DNA from: a virus
Virus record (IMG/VR): IMGVR_UViG_3300030329_003174
Location: 1-47,249 of that record
Strand: one strand, 5' to 3'
DNA length: 47,249 nucleotides
Of this stretch, positions 1 through 6,813 are shown piece by piece (the first letter of the stretch is position 1; every line of letters begins with the position of its first letter). Under the pieces are notes generated by a model, which made no database searches, was not told the origin of the DNA, and worked only from the letters and a program-made list of their open reading frames with translations. The position numbers and the translations under genes are program-made.

Positions 1-214
1 AGAGTTTGGTATATATATAACCAATTCTAATGGAAGAAAAGTTCCTGTAAAGTCTATAGCCGAGCAGCATATCAGAGAAGACCTAGGATTTATTCCTACT
101 CTTCAAGATTGGTATAAGCATATAAGGCCACAGCCTTGGATGGCAAGTACCAAAAAGAATACCTTAACAAAGATGAATTTGATGTAATCATGTCAGTCAC
201 GGAATCACTAGATG
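1..214. repeat. Left copy of diverged terminal repeat
   Basis: Positions 1-187 align without gaps to 46961-47147 with eight substitutions; 188-214 then continue the match to 47222-47249 once the 68-76 nt inverted-ended element of the right copy is skipped. The first 60 bases are identical. The substitutions are almost all silent in the shared reading frame. This is not an exact assembly overlap: it is a tandem duplication or a wrap-around onto a strain variant. Confidence 0.9.
2..187 (+). CDS. 3' fragment of conserved phage protein (same family as the gene at 46797)
   Basis: An open frame enters from the left edge and stops with TAA at 185-187. Its 61 residues match the C-terminal part of the product of 46797-47147 with a single change (Pro for Ala in ..RPQPWMAS..), while most of the nucleotide differences are silent, so the frame is under protein-level selection. 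The family (ends with ..EQHIREDLGFIPTLQDW..) is a widespread phage protein of unknown function that I recall as DUF6915. The 5' part lies outside the window; if the genome is circular this may be the same locus in a variant strain. Confidence 0.75.
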   Translation, partial: EFGIYITNSNGRKVPVKSIAEQHIREDLGFIPTLQDWYKHIRPQPWMASTKKNTLTKMNLM

Positions 215-305
215 AAAAATGCTAGGATTCTAAGAGAACCAAATTGATGGCACTGTAGAGATTGTTTACAACGTACAGTTGCATTGATTGCATCATTAAT
301 TTTAA
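188..305. other. Non-coding spacer
   Basis: Between the truncated gene and the inverted-ended element no ORF of useful length is seen. An 11-codon frame (190-225) starts with the same eight codons in both terminal copies but has no ribosome binding site. The stretch is AT-rich with a short repeated TTGCAT around 280-293. Confidence 0.5.
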
Positions 306-373
306 TGTAGTCTGGGGAGCCCCTGGTATACCGTATGTCCGTTTAACTAGCGGGGCACGGACACCAGACTACA
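306..373. ncRNA. Inverted-ended structured element, copy 1
   Basis: The ends are perfect 10-bp inverted repeats (TGTAGTCTGG at 306-315, CCAGACTACA at 364-373). Inside, GCCCC (319-323) can pair with GGGGC (352-356) and GTCCGT (337-342) with ACGGAC (357-362); these two stems interleave, so either a pseudoknot or two exclusive folds form. A palindrome GGTATACC lies at 325-332. A 76-nt stretch (302-377) is identical to 47139-47214, although the neighbouring repeat has diverged. It may be an RNA element, a small mobile element, or both. It matches no ribozyme core I could confirm. Confidence 0.6.
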
Positions 374-379
374 AAATCA

Positions 380-478
380 AATGAGAGAACTGGCGTCCGA
401 GGGGTAAGTAACTTGAGACTGAATTCTAAAGCTTTGAAGCGTTCATAAGCATAAACTGCCCCGAGCGGTTCTCTCATT
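380..478 (+). ncRNA. Structured leader RNA upstream of the replication cluster
   Basis: An 11-bp perfect stem closes the region (AATGAGAGAAC at 380-390 with GTTCTCTCATT at 468-478). Inside, GGGG 401-404 can pair with CCCC 459-462, and GCTT 431-434 with AAGC at 437-440 or 447-450. It ends 19 nt before the first start codon (498), directly ahead of the AGGAG site, so it would be the 5' leader of the left plus-strand operon. The closing GAGAGAAC/GTTCTCTC resembles the terminator stems of the right-hand array but lacks the T-tract. Function unknown. Confidence 0.5.
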
Positions 479-497
479 AAACTTAGAAAGGAGTAAT

Positions 498-920
498 ATG
501 GGTTATACTCATTACTGGAGAAAGATAGAAGAGTTGGATCAAGATAAATGGAATGACTTTACAAAAGATGTAAAGTCCTTACTTAAAGATTCAACTACAA
601 TTCAACTTGAAGACGATGTACCAAAACCACCTAAAATAACGAAGGATTATATAAGATTCAATGGTAAAGGTGAGAAAGGTCATGAAACCTTCATATTCGA
701 TAGAAAACAGGCTACGCATAGCTGGACTAAAGTAGAAGATGTAAATGGAATGTATTTCAATTTCTGTAAAACAGCATATAAGCCATACGATCTATATGTT
801 GTTGCTGTATTAGTATTAGCCTCACTTCATTTTGGTGACGATATATCGTTATCAAGTGATGGGAGTAAACATGATTTACAAACAGGACACGATTTAGCAT
901 ATGGAATTTACAATGAATGA
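498..920 (+). CDS. Conserved phage protein of the GYTHYW type, unknown function
   Basis: 140 residues beginning MGYTHYWR and containing FCKTAYKPYDLYVVAVLV around residues 92-110; this combination marks a phage-borne family I have seen repeatedly but whose role is not known. The start has a good site (GAAAGGAGTAAT before ATG). It is the first gene of the left plus-strand cluster, behind two structured RNA elements, and its stop overlaps the start of the next gene. No transmembrane segment or catalytic motif is evident. Confidence 0.85.
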   Translation: MGYTHYWRKIEELDQDKWNDFTKDVKSLLKDSTTIQLEDDVPKPPKITKDYIRFNGKGEKGHETFIFDRKQATHSWTKVEDVNGMYFNFCKTAYKPYDLYVVAVLVLASLHFGDDISLSSDGSKHDLQTGHDLAYGIYNE

Positions 921-1068
921 CGTAAATCACCATAGATTAAAAGGTAAGATTGAAATGGATGAAGACTGGAGAGAAGGTATGAATGCTTTCAGGAAATGGT
1001 GCACCGATGAAATAGATAGATTAAACCTTGAAATCAAAAAGATCAAAGAAGGAAAATTGGGGGACTAG
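913..1068 (+). CDS. Small acidic/helical protein, 51 aa
   Basis: The ATG at 913 overlaps the last codons of the previous gene, so translation is probably coupled. The 51-residue product is charged and mostly helical (..EIDRLNLEIKKIKEG.. near the C-terminus suggests a short coiled coil). No homolog recognised. It is followed immediately by an intrinsic terminator whose left arm overlaps the last codons. Confidence 0.6.
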   Translation: MNDVNHHRLKGKIEMDEDWREGMNAFRKWCTDEIDRLNLEIKKIKEGKLGD

Positions 1069-1082
1069 GTTCTCCCTTTTTT
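1059..1082 (+). terminator. Intrinsic terminator of the shared module type
   Basis: GGGGGA (1059-1064) pairs with TCTCCC (1071-1076), followed by six T. The right arm and T-tract are the same as in the array at 40.1-46 kb, showing that the module also occurs in the replication half. The next gene starts 67 nt downstream, so a promoter could fit here, unlike at most array copies. Confidence 0.8.
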
Positions 1083-1148
1083 ATATGGTATTTACTGTAA
1101 AAATATACTATATTAGACACTGGCAATTAGAGAAAAAAGGAGTAATAA

Positions 1149-1745
1149 GTGACAGAAAACACAAAAACAGAACAACCAGAAAGCACTCCCAAATCAGCAA
1201 ATGTAGAAAGCAGTTTCCTAAATGGACTAATAAATCAATCAGGTAAAATTGATAAATTAGCAGCTGCTTTAGCAAAAGCTCAATCGGGAATGGAAGGTGC
1301 TCAATCAAAAAGTAGTAATCCATTCTTTAAGTCAAGTTATGCAGACTTACATACAGTAATGGAATCATCCTTACCTCATCTTAACAAAAATGGACTATCA
1401 ATAGTTCAAGGTAATCGTTATGGTGCTGATAATGGATTTTATGTAACAACAACATTGTTGCATGAATCTGGTCAATGGATGAGATCAGAAATAAGAATGC
1501 CTATTGGAGGTAAGAAAGATGCACATGCTGTTGGTTCAGCTATGACTTATGGTAGAAGATATGGATTATCAGCTATGGTAGGTATAGCTCAATTTGACGA
1601 TGATGGTAACCATGGAGTAAAAGATCCGAGAAAGACACTTCAAGGAATACCTAAAAAGGTACCAAAAGCTCAAAAATCACCTTTAGTTACAGACATGAAG
1701 GCAACTAATCAAATAATAGAAAACATAGATGGAGGAACAGTATAA
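1149..1745 (+). CDS. erf: ERF-family single-strand annealing protein
   Basis: 198 residues. Residues about 35-155 carry the ERF-type core: ..NPFFKSSYADLHTVMES.. followed by ..LPHLNKNGLSIVQG.., a strand rich in G/T (YVTTTLLHESGQW) and ..HAVGSAMTYGRRYGLSAMVGI.. . ERF proteins anneal complementary single strands and serve phage recombination and genome circularisation. The start is GTG, favoured by AAAGGAG six bases upstream. It overlaps the next gene (TAATG), which is compatible with an annealase/SSB pair. In a genome with repeated terminator modules and end repeats, such an annealase is a plausible agent of cassette shuffling (inference). Confidence 0.9.
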   Translation: MTENTKTEQPESTPKSANVESSFLNGLINQSGKIDKLAAALAKAQSGMEGAQSKSSNPFFKSSYADLHTVMESSLPHLNKNGLSIVQGNRYGADNGFYVTTTLLHESGQWMRSEIRMPIGGKKDAHAVGSAMTYGRRYGLSAMVGIAQFDDDGNHGVKDPRKTLQGIPKKVPKAQKSPLVTDMKATNQIIENIDGGTV

Positions 1746-2323
1746 TGTTAGAGTTTGGAGCATCCACAGGAGGTGGAAATTCATCAAACATATTAACCCA
1801 AACGGTTAAGATAGCAGCAATAAATGTAACCTATGGAGAGAAAAGAGATTGGCAGAAATATTCTGACGATATTGGTATAGATTTGACTCTTGATATAGGT
1901 AAAGAGTTTCAACCAACAATGTATATAGGTGGATCATTTAAAGTAGATGACTTAAATGGTACAATTATAGGTTGGGGTAGAGCTTATAAAGTAAAAATGT
2001 TCTTTGATGCGATAGGACTACCTATCAAACTAGCTACAGGATCAGCTGTTGTAGAAAATAGATTACCTGAAGGAGCAGAGACACATATAGTAGGTAAAGA
2101 GTTCGAAAGATTATCTTACCTAAGCACAAAGATGAAACAAGACGGTACTAATCGTTGGAGAGACTGGCAAGATGTAGCTAAGCCTGGACAAGGAGATTAT
2201 TTAAAGGAACAATTTAACAAATCTGTTACTGATGGATATGTTAAAGACTTTAATGCTCCTGGATCCGATAACGATGTAATCGAAGTTGATAGCTTTGATG
2301 CGATAAAGGATGTGCCTTTATAA
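1745..2323 (+). CDS. Probable single-strand DNA-binding-type protein
   Basis: 192 residues with a flexible Gly/Ser N-terminus, a beta-rich middle (..DIGIDLTLDIGKEFQPTMYIGGSF..), and an acidic C-terminal tail (..SDNDVIEVDSFDAIKDVPL). The OB-like look and acidic tail, together with its position directly after the ERF gene and before primase/helicase, suggest the phage SSB-like partner. That is inferred from position and composition, not from a recognised motif. Start and previous stop overlap as TAATG. Confidence 0.55.
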   Translation: MLEFGASTGGGNSSNILTQTVKIAAINVTYGEKRDWQKYSDDIGIDLTLDIGKEFQPTMYIGGSFKVDDLNGTIIGWGRAYKVKMFFDAIGLPIKLATGSAVVENRLPEGAETHIVGKEFERLSYLSTKMKQDGTNRWRDWQDVAKPGQGDYLKEQFNKSVTDGYVKDFNAPGSDNDVIEVDSFDAIKDVPL

Positions 2324-2592
2324 TGAAACCTACTACTAACAAAATCATAAGAGACTGGCTATTATATAGACTACAGATGAATAATGATGTAGTTTATAGT
2401 CATGATTTCGAAACTGATTTAGTAAAGTATGGAGAAATGTTCTGGGGAGTTAAGAAGCTTCCCAGTGCATATTCCAGGGAATGGCGAAAAATAAGAGCTT
2501 CGCAAAGTTATAAAGATATTGGCATATCTAACATAGAGTCAGTTAAAACTAAAGGCAACGAAGGTAAATGGAAATTAATAACAAATATATAG
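2323..2592 (+). CDS. Small basic protein between SSB-like and primase genes
   Basis: 89 residues, no recognised family. The sequence (..RDWLLYRLQMNNDVVYSHDF.. then ..SREWRKIRASQSYKDIG..) reads as a compact helical, possibly winged-helix fold. It overlaps both neighbours (TAATG at the start; the last 25 bases lie inside the primase gene), so it belongs to the same translational unit and probably acts in replication. Confidence 0.75.
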   Translation: MKPTTNKIIRDWLLYRLQMNNDVVYSHDFETDLVKYGEMFWGVKKLPSAYSREWRKIRASQSYKDIGISNIESVKTKGNEGKWKLITNI

Positions 2593-4346
2593 AAGTTGCA
2601 GCAGGTGGAGTCTCTAGTAGAGGAGCCATCTGTAAAGCTGATGAATTAGCTAAATACCTAAAGCCAAATATGGAACTTTATAGAAGTATGTATAGATTGG
2701 ATGATTCAGCAATAGATCATTTTCAATGCAATAGAACTATACGCTCTTATAGTGGTACATTTCAGCTTGATAGACTTACCTTTGATATAGATAAGGGTAA
2801 AAATAGTAAAGATAAGCTGATGAATGATATCCGATATTTCTTGCATCTACTAGAAGATAAAGGAGTAGATTCAAGTATTATAAGAGTATGGTTTAGTGGA
2901 AGAGGATTTCATATAGAAATTCCAGATCTATACGGATTCGAAGTAAGTAAAAGGACTCCTGAGATAGTTAAAAGAACTATTAATAAAGAGTTTGGTAAAT
3001 TAGCAGATAATATATATGATTACGCTAGATTGATTAGAGTGGGTTATTCTTACAATATGAAATCTAAATTATACAAAACTCCAATAAAGATATGGGAAGT
3101 CCATAATCTAAATTATGATGAAATTATGGCTCTATCTGGAGAATTTGTAAGACAAGACTTCAAGCATGATTATATGTATGAAATAGAACCAATATGGAAC
3201 GACAATATTGTAACACTTGACACAAAAGTAGTAATGGAAAAAGTTCCAAAAACTACAAATAGTAGCTATAATGGTCATGTAACTTGTGTCCAAAAGATGT
3301 CAGACAATGTTGTTGAAGGAAGAAGACATAACTTATTACTCAGAATGGTAAGTGCATGGTATAGAAAAGGTATAAACAGAGATGGATGTTATGCTTTGGC
3401 TAAAACTTATATACCTACACTTGAATACCATGAGTTAGTTAGGTCAGTAGATTATGTAATTGATAAACAGTATAGATATGGATGCAACGATCCTATAATG
3501 GCAGAGTTCTGTGATCAAAAGTGTATGTTCTATAAAAGAAAGGACTATACTCTTGATGTCATATCTCCAGATGATATGAGTACAAGATTTGCACAATTTG
3601 TCAATACTGACTTTACGAAAACATCATTTAATCTAAAAGATATTTATGATATATCGTACAATTACACTTTCTATCCTGGAGAGTTAGCAATATTAATAGG
3701 TGATACAGGTTTAGGTAAAACCGCTTGGTTGCAAAATCTAGTAGTTGCTACACCTAATCTTAAATGTTTATATTTATCACTAGAAGTTCACGATCATTTG
3801 ATATATAGAAGATTTATGCAAATAGCAAATGGTATAACGAAAGATGAAGTAGTTGAACTTCATTCAGTTGATAAAAATGAAGATTTAAAGAGAGCTATAT
3901 TGCCAATAGAACATATTAATATTATGACAGCAGCTCCTGAGATAGGTTCAATGAAACAAATGATAATTGATTTACAGCCTAAAGTAGTCGTTATTGATAC
4001 AATTGATGTTATCAAGTCAGACTATGTTAATGATCCATTTAATAAGATGGAGAAGATTGTAAATGAGCTTAAACAATTAGCAGTTCAAGAAAGTATCATA
4101 ATAATAGGCGTAAGTCATATTAGTAAAGGTGCATCATTTGAGCAAGGCTTAACAGTTCATAGTGCAAAAGGTAATTCAGTTATAGAACAAAAAGCCGATA
4201 AGGTCATAGGTATAATGGGAGATAGAGATTCTACCAGAAGAATTGTAAAAGCTTTAAAATCTAGAGATGAATCAAGATTTCAGATGGCATTTACATTCGA
4301 CTATGACAGCTTCAGATTCAAGGAGACTAATCATGCTGACAGTTAA
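2568..4346 (+). CDS. Primase-helicase fusion (AEP primase + DnaB/RecA-type helicase)
   Basis: 592 residues. The N-terminal half shows the archaeo-eukaryotic primase pattern: acidic motif I FDIDKG (D73, D75), motif II SGRGFHIE (110-117), and a later ..RLIRVGYSYN.. segment. A cysteine cluster (..EFCDQKCMFYK.., near residue 320) links to the C-terminal helicase with Walker A GDTGLGKTAW (about 377-386) and Walker B VVVIDTID (about 470). It unwinds and primes at the fork; because the phage shows no polymerase, the host replisome probably extends. The 5' end overlaps the preceding gene; the 3' end overlaps the next. Confidence 0.88.
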   Translation: MEINNKYIEVAAGGVSSRGAICKADELAKYLKPNMELYRSMYRLDDSAIDHFQCNRTIRSYSGTFQLDRLTFDIDKGKNSKDKLMNDIRYFLHLLEDKGVDSSIIRVWFSGRGFHIEIPDLYGFEVSKRTPEIVKRTINKEFGKLADNIYDYARLIRVGYSYNMKSKLYKTPIKIWEVHNLNYDEIMALSGEFVRQDFKHDYMYEIEPIWNDNIVTLDTKVVMEKVPKTTNSSYNGHVTCVQKMSDNVVEGRRHNLLLRMVSAWYRKGINRDGCYALAKTYIPTLEYHELVRSVDYVIDKQYRYGCNDPIMAEFCDQKCMFYKRKDYTLDVISPDDMSTRFAQFVNTDFTKTSFNLKDIYDISYNYTFYPGELAILIGDTGLGKTAWLQNLVVATPNLKCLYLSLEVHDHLIYRRFMQIANGITKDEVVELHSVDKNEDLKRAILPIEHINIMTAAPEIGSMKQMIIDLQPKVVVIDTIDVIKSDYVNDPFNKMEKIVNELKQLAVQESIIIIGVSHISKGASFEQGLTVHSAKGNSVIEQKADKVIGIMGDRDSTRRIVKALKSRDESRFQMAFTFDYDSFRFKETNHADS

Positions 4347-4521
4347 AAATGTAAGCAATAGCAATAAGAACTGCCAAGGCATTAGCCTTGTAATATTATG
4401 GATATTGGGAATATCATTCTTGTATACAATAGAGAAAGGAGATCACCTACATATAGGTCTCTCCCTAGGTCCTCTAGAATGTACTTTGGGATTCTCAATA
4501 TGGAGGAAACTACTTCCATGA
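4333..4521 (+). CDS. Small single-pass membrane protein overlapping both neighbours
   Basis: 62 residues. The ATG lies inside the end of the helicase gene, behind AAGGAG. The TGA overlaps the next ATG as ATGA (4518-4521), a classic coupled junction. That bracketing is the main argument that this is real. A hydrophobic stretch ISLVILWILGISFLYTI (about residues 18-34) should span the membrane. Function unknown; a membrane protein inside a replication cluster is unusual. Confidence 0.6.
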   Translation: MLTVKNVSNSNKNCQGISLVILWILGISFLYTIEKGDHLHIGLSLGPLECTLGFSIWRKLLP

Positions 4522-4856
4522 TAAAAGCTGGAAGATCATCAAAAGCCAAAGGTAGAAGGTTGCAGAACCTTGTGCGAGATAAACTTAGGGAAAAGTTTAC
4601 CAGCTTAGAAGAAGATGATATCAAGTCAGCGATAATGGGTACAGTGGGAGAGGACATAGTCCTTTCCCCTGCAGCCAGAAAAGTAATTCCATTTTCTTTT
4701 GAGTGCAAAAATGTAGAGAGACTACAGTTCTGGAAAACAGTGGAACAAGCAGAGGGCAATAGCAATGGTAGAATACCTGTTATTGTCGTCAAAAAGAACG
4801 GTAAGAAACCTTACATAGCATTACCATTAGATGATTGGATAGAGTTAATTTCGTAA
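4518..4856 (+). CDS. PD-(D/E)XK endonuclease, resolvase-like
   Basis: 112 residues from the ATG at 4518, chosen because GGAGG lies upstream and the stop of the previous frame overlaps as ATGA; earlier in-frame ATGs (4500, 4398) lack a site. GxVGED (D46) and FECK (E62, K64) fit the nuclease core, followed by VEQA (E76-A79) and a C-terminal strand VIVVKKNGKKPYIAL. The N-terminus is basic (KAGRSSKAKGRR). Such small nucleases in phage replication clusters usually cleave branched DNA or act as recombination nucleases; the exact substrate is not visible. Confidence 0.72.
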   Translation: MIKAGRSSKAKGRRLQNLVRDKLREKFTSLEEDDIKSAIMGTVGEDIVLSPAARKVIPFSFECKNVERLQFWKTVEQAEGNSNGRIPVIVVKKNGKKPYIALPLDDWIELIS

Positions 4857-4881
4857 GAGAGTATAAGTATATCAGTACTAT

Positions 4882-4984
4882 GTTTGACCACGTAGGAATA
4901 AAAATCTTATGCTAACGAATAAAGGAGCTATGGTAACTTGTGATGTGAGTCAAACCACATTTGTTTGACCTTATCATAGCTCCT
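4882..4984 (+). ncRNA. Long hairpin with a competing upstream repeat
   Basis: A 14-bp stem (4923-4936 with 4971-4984, one G-U pair) is capped, after a 12-nt bulge, by GTCAAAC/GTTTGAC (4949-4955 with 4963-4969) and a 7-nt loop. The same GTTTGACC also occurs at 4882-4889, so the left arm GTCAAAC could pair with either copy, giving two alternative folds. It lies 55 nt before the gene at 5040 and has no T-tract. It could be a leader switch, a processing site or a replication hairpin. Confidence 0.55.
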
Positions 4985-5039
4985 AAGAATTAAGGGACAG
5001 TTCGGACATTGTATCATTAATCTTAACAAAGGAGAAAAA

Positions 5040-5333
5040 ATGATATCTAGTCCTACACCTAGCACTTTAGAAGAATTAAAAATAGTGTTAGATAAATTAA
5101 TGGCTGAAGGAGATACTAAAGATAAGTATATCAATGCATTAGATGATGCTATTGATGAGCTTATAAATGATCAAATCAGCCTCATAACAGGTATCTTCGC
5201 TGTTAATGTAACCTCTAATGAAAAAGGTGGCATCATAATAGATGTATTTAGTAAAGATGGACCTTTGATAGATTCAATAGAATATGATAGTGGGGATATA
5301 TTAACTAGCGATGACTATCTAGGAGAAGCTTAA
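5040..5333 (+). CDS. Small acidic protein, unknown
   Basis: 97 residues; helical N-terminal half (..STLEELKIVLDKLMAEG..) and a beta-rich second half (..IFAVNVTSNEKGGIIIDVFSKDGPL..). AAAGGAG precedes the ATG. It follows the hairpin at 4923-4984, which may control it, and overlaps the next gene through TAATG. No family recognised. Confidence 0.75.
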   Translation: MISSPTPSTLEELKIVLDKLMAEGDTKDKYINALDDAIDELINDQISLITGIFAVNVTSNEKGGIIIDVFSKDGPLIDSIEYDSGDILTSDDYLGEA

Positions 5334-5542
5334 TGAGAAATATTATTGATTCAGAGCTAAAGATTATTTATATTTACAGAGGTGTAAAATTCTTTACCAG
5401 ACAGGAAGCTATTGAATTTCAGAAATTGGATGAAACTATAAAACAAAATGAGGAACAGGAAGAGGAAATGCTAAGGGCATGGAAACAACAACAGAAAGAG
5501 AAGAACTTATTATTGATGAAAGAAGCATTAGAGAAGAGCTAG
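5333..5542 (+). CDS. Small charged coiled-coil protein
   Basis: 69 residues. After a short beta-like N-terminus (..KIIYIYRGVKFFTRQEA..), the rest is Glu/Gln/Lys-rich and predicted to coil (..QNEEQEEEMLRAWKQQQKEKN..). Coupled to the previous gene by TAATG. No homolog recognised. Confidence 0.7.
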   Translation: MRNIIDSELKIIYIYRGVKFFTRQEAIEFQKLDETIKQNEEQEEEMLRAWKQQQKEKNLLLMKEALEKS

Positions 5543-5628
5543 CAATATTAGATGCATCAGACAATGGTAGATGCTGGTGGATCTACGACTATCTAATTGC
5601 ACTTTTAAAGAAAGAGAAAATTACGTAG
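5479..5628 (+). CDS. Last gene of the plus-strand cluster, 49 aa
   Basis: A 49-residue frame that begins inside the preceding gene and runs past it, ending TAG at 5626-5628. The sequence (METTTEREELIIDERS.. ..NGRCWWIYDYLIALLKKEK) is plausible as a small helical protein. The start has only a weak AAGGG site. Its end meets the end of the opposite-strand gene (5621), so the two transcription units converge with an 8-bp overlap and no room for a terminator. Confidence 0.5.
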   Translation: METTTEREELIIDERSIREELAILDASDNGRCWWIYDYLIALLKKEKIT

Positions 5629-5830
5629 CATTAAAAAATTTACGCATTACAAAAAATATAAGTAGTATTAATATAACAGTACCTACATCTACTAGATGAT
5701 TACCACTATCACTTTCAATATTACCTAGAGGAGTTTCAATTCTAACTTTTTTAGATACTAATGAATCAGTAGAATTAATATCCTCTGAAGTATATTTAAT
5801 CTCCTCTCGCCTTATTGGTCTAGGCTTCAT
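5621..5830 (-). CDS. Small C-tail-anchored membrane protein, last late gene
   Basis: 69 residues; charged N-terminal part and a C-terminal hydrophobic helix VGTVILILLIFFVMRKFF (about 49-66). Last gene of the late operon, overlapping its upstream neighbour by one base. Position among holin-like and coiled-coil membrane proteins suggests a role in lysis or the virion membrane interface; unproven. Confidence 0.7.
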   Translation of the reverse strand: MKPRPIRREEIKYTSEDINSTDSLVSKKVRIETPLGNIESDSGNHLVDVGTVILILLIFFVMRKFFNAT

Positions 5831-6594
5831 TAAAATCCAAATTTTCTAAATTGACCACCTTTTTGCATACCCATTTCCTCTATTAATCTTGATACTTTTG
5901 TATCTTTTTCTCTACGTAATAAATTCTTAGGAGAAGTTACACTTCTAGTTTCAGGTAGTCTTTCTATTTCTTTATTGTAAGCATCAATATTACTTATGAT
6001 ATCCCTTATATCTGTAATATTATCTCTAGTACTAGGGTTTATATTAGATCCTAAATTACGATCTATCATAGATGATATAGCATCTCCTAAATACCTTCGT
6101 CTCATCATATCTAAAGGTCTATCCATTACAGGATCAACTCCTCCACCTTCTTGGTAACCCCAAGCTTCCTTTATACCTTTAACAAATGCTGGCCATGTAT
6201 CTTCCATTCCACCATATCTATCAAATCCTTCTTCCATCATTTGATCAGCTTCTTGATAGTTTTTAATCCATTGTGGAGGACCAGCTAATTGTTTAATTAA
6301 CTTCCATTTAATAGATTCATCTAAAAGACTTGGTGGTTCTTTTATACCTTCAGGTAAACTACCATGTTTTTCTTGAAAGGTACGTTTTTGTTGATTCTCA
6401 CTTTGTTTATTTTCTTTATAATTTCTTAATGTATTAAACAAGTATTCATCACTTGTATAACCACCTTCTTGATAGCCAAACTTCCTATTATTCTCTTGAT
6501 ATTCTACTCTTTGACCAGTTCTGTCAGCATATATCTGTGCTTGTCTCATTCCATCGTCTGTATAAGAAAACTCCTTATTTCCTACTCTAGGCAT
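5830..6594 (-). CDS. Virion-module protein with three Q-x-G-G motifs
   Basis: 254 residues, no recognised domain. It carries YQEGG at residues 41-45, YQEGG at 147-151 and MQKGG at 243-247, the same short peptide seen in three other late proteins of this phage. The N-terminus (MPRVGNKEFSYTDDG) and overall polar, helical character resemble phage structural or internal proteins. The repeated peptide may be a binding or cleavage signal. Confidence 0.8.
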   Translation of the reverse strand: MPRVGNKEFSYTDDGMRQAQIYADRTGQRVEYQENNRKFGYQEGGYTSDEYLFNTLRNYKENKQSENQQKRTFQEKHGSLPEGIKEPPSLLDESIKWKLIKQLAGPPQWIKNYQEADQMMEEGFDRYGGMEDTWPAFVKGIKEAWGYQEGGGVDPVMDRPLDMMRRRYLGDAISSMIDRNLGSNINPSTRDNITDIRDIISNIDAYNKEIERLPETRSVTSPKNLLRREKDTKVSRLIEEMGMQKGGQFRKFGF

Positions 6595-6595
6595 C

Positions 6596-6805
6596 TCAAC
6601 AGCCTCCTTTCGCTAATTGTTGAACATATTGTTCAAGTGTTTTAAGTTTGTTTTTTAAATCTGTAACTTCTTTCTCTAAGTCATCTATTCTAGCTTCAGC
6701 TCCTTGAAAGATATCAGTAATATCATCAACAATTGGATACTTCTTACCAATAGTCTTATCAATTAACTTAAGCCCTTTTTGAGTTATCATATTTTTAATC
6801 CCCAT
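6596..6805 (-). CDS. Small coiled-coil protein ending in Lys-Gly-Gly-Cys
   Basis: 69 residues. Residues about 33-64 form a clear heptad coiled coil (..ARIDDLEKEVTDLKNKLKTLEQYVQQL..). It ends AKGGC, a Gly-Gly followed by a terminal cysteine, which recalls the Gly-Gly motifs in its neighbours. It is separated by one base from the next gene. Likely a virion or lysis accessory protein; not recognised. Confidence 0.7.
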   Translation of the reverse strand: MGIKNMITQKGLKLIDKTIGKKYPIVDDITDIFQGAEARIDDLEKEVTDLKNKLKTLEQYVQQLAKGGC

Positions 6806-6813
6806 TTTACTCC

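Noticed and set aside
190-225. 11-codon frame repeated at both ends (MSVTESLD..)
   Set aside because: The first eight codons are kept with one silent change, but there is no ribosome site and the right copy is cut by the window end. Kept only as a note.
306-373. Known self-cleaving ribozyme (hammerhead, HDV-like, twister, pistol)
   Set aside because: No hammerhead CTGATGA/GAAA core; the stem order does not match HDV; twister and pistol core bases could not be aligned. A ribozyme remains possible but not supported.
4398-4517. Longer 152-residue form of the nuclease
   Set aside because: Upstream ATGs have no ribosome site and the extra N-terminus reads as noise; the start at 4518 has GGAGG and an ATGA junction.
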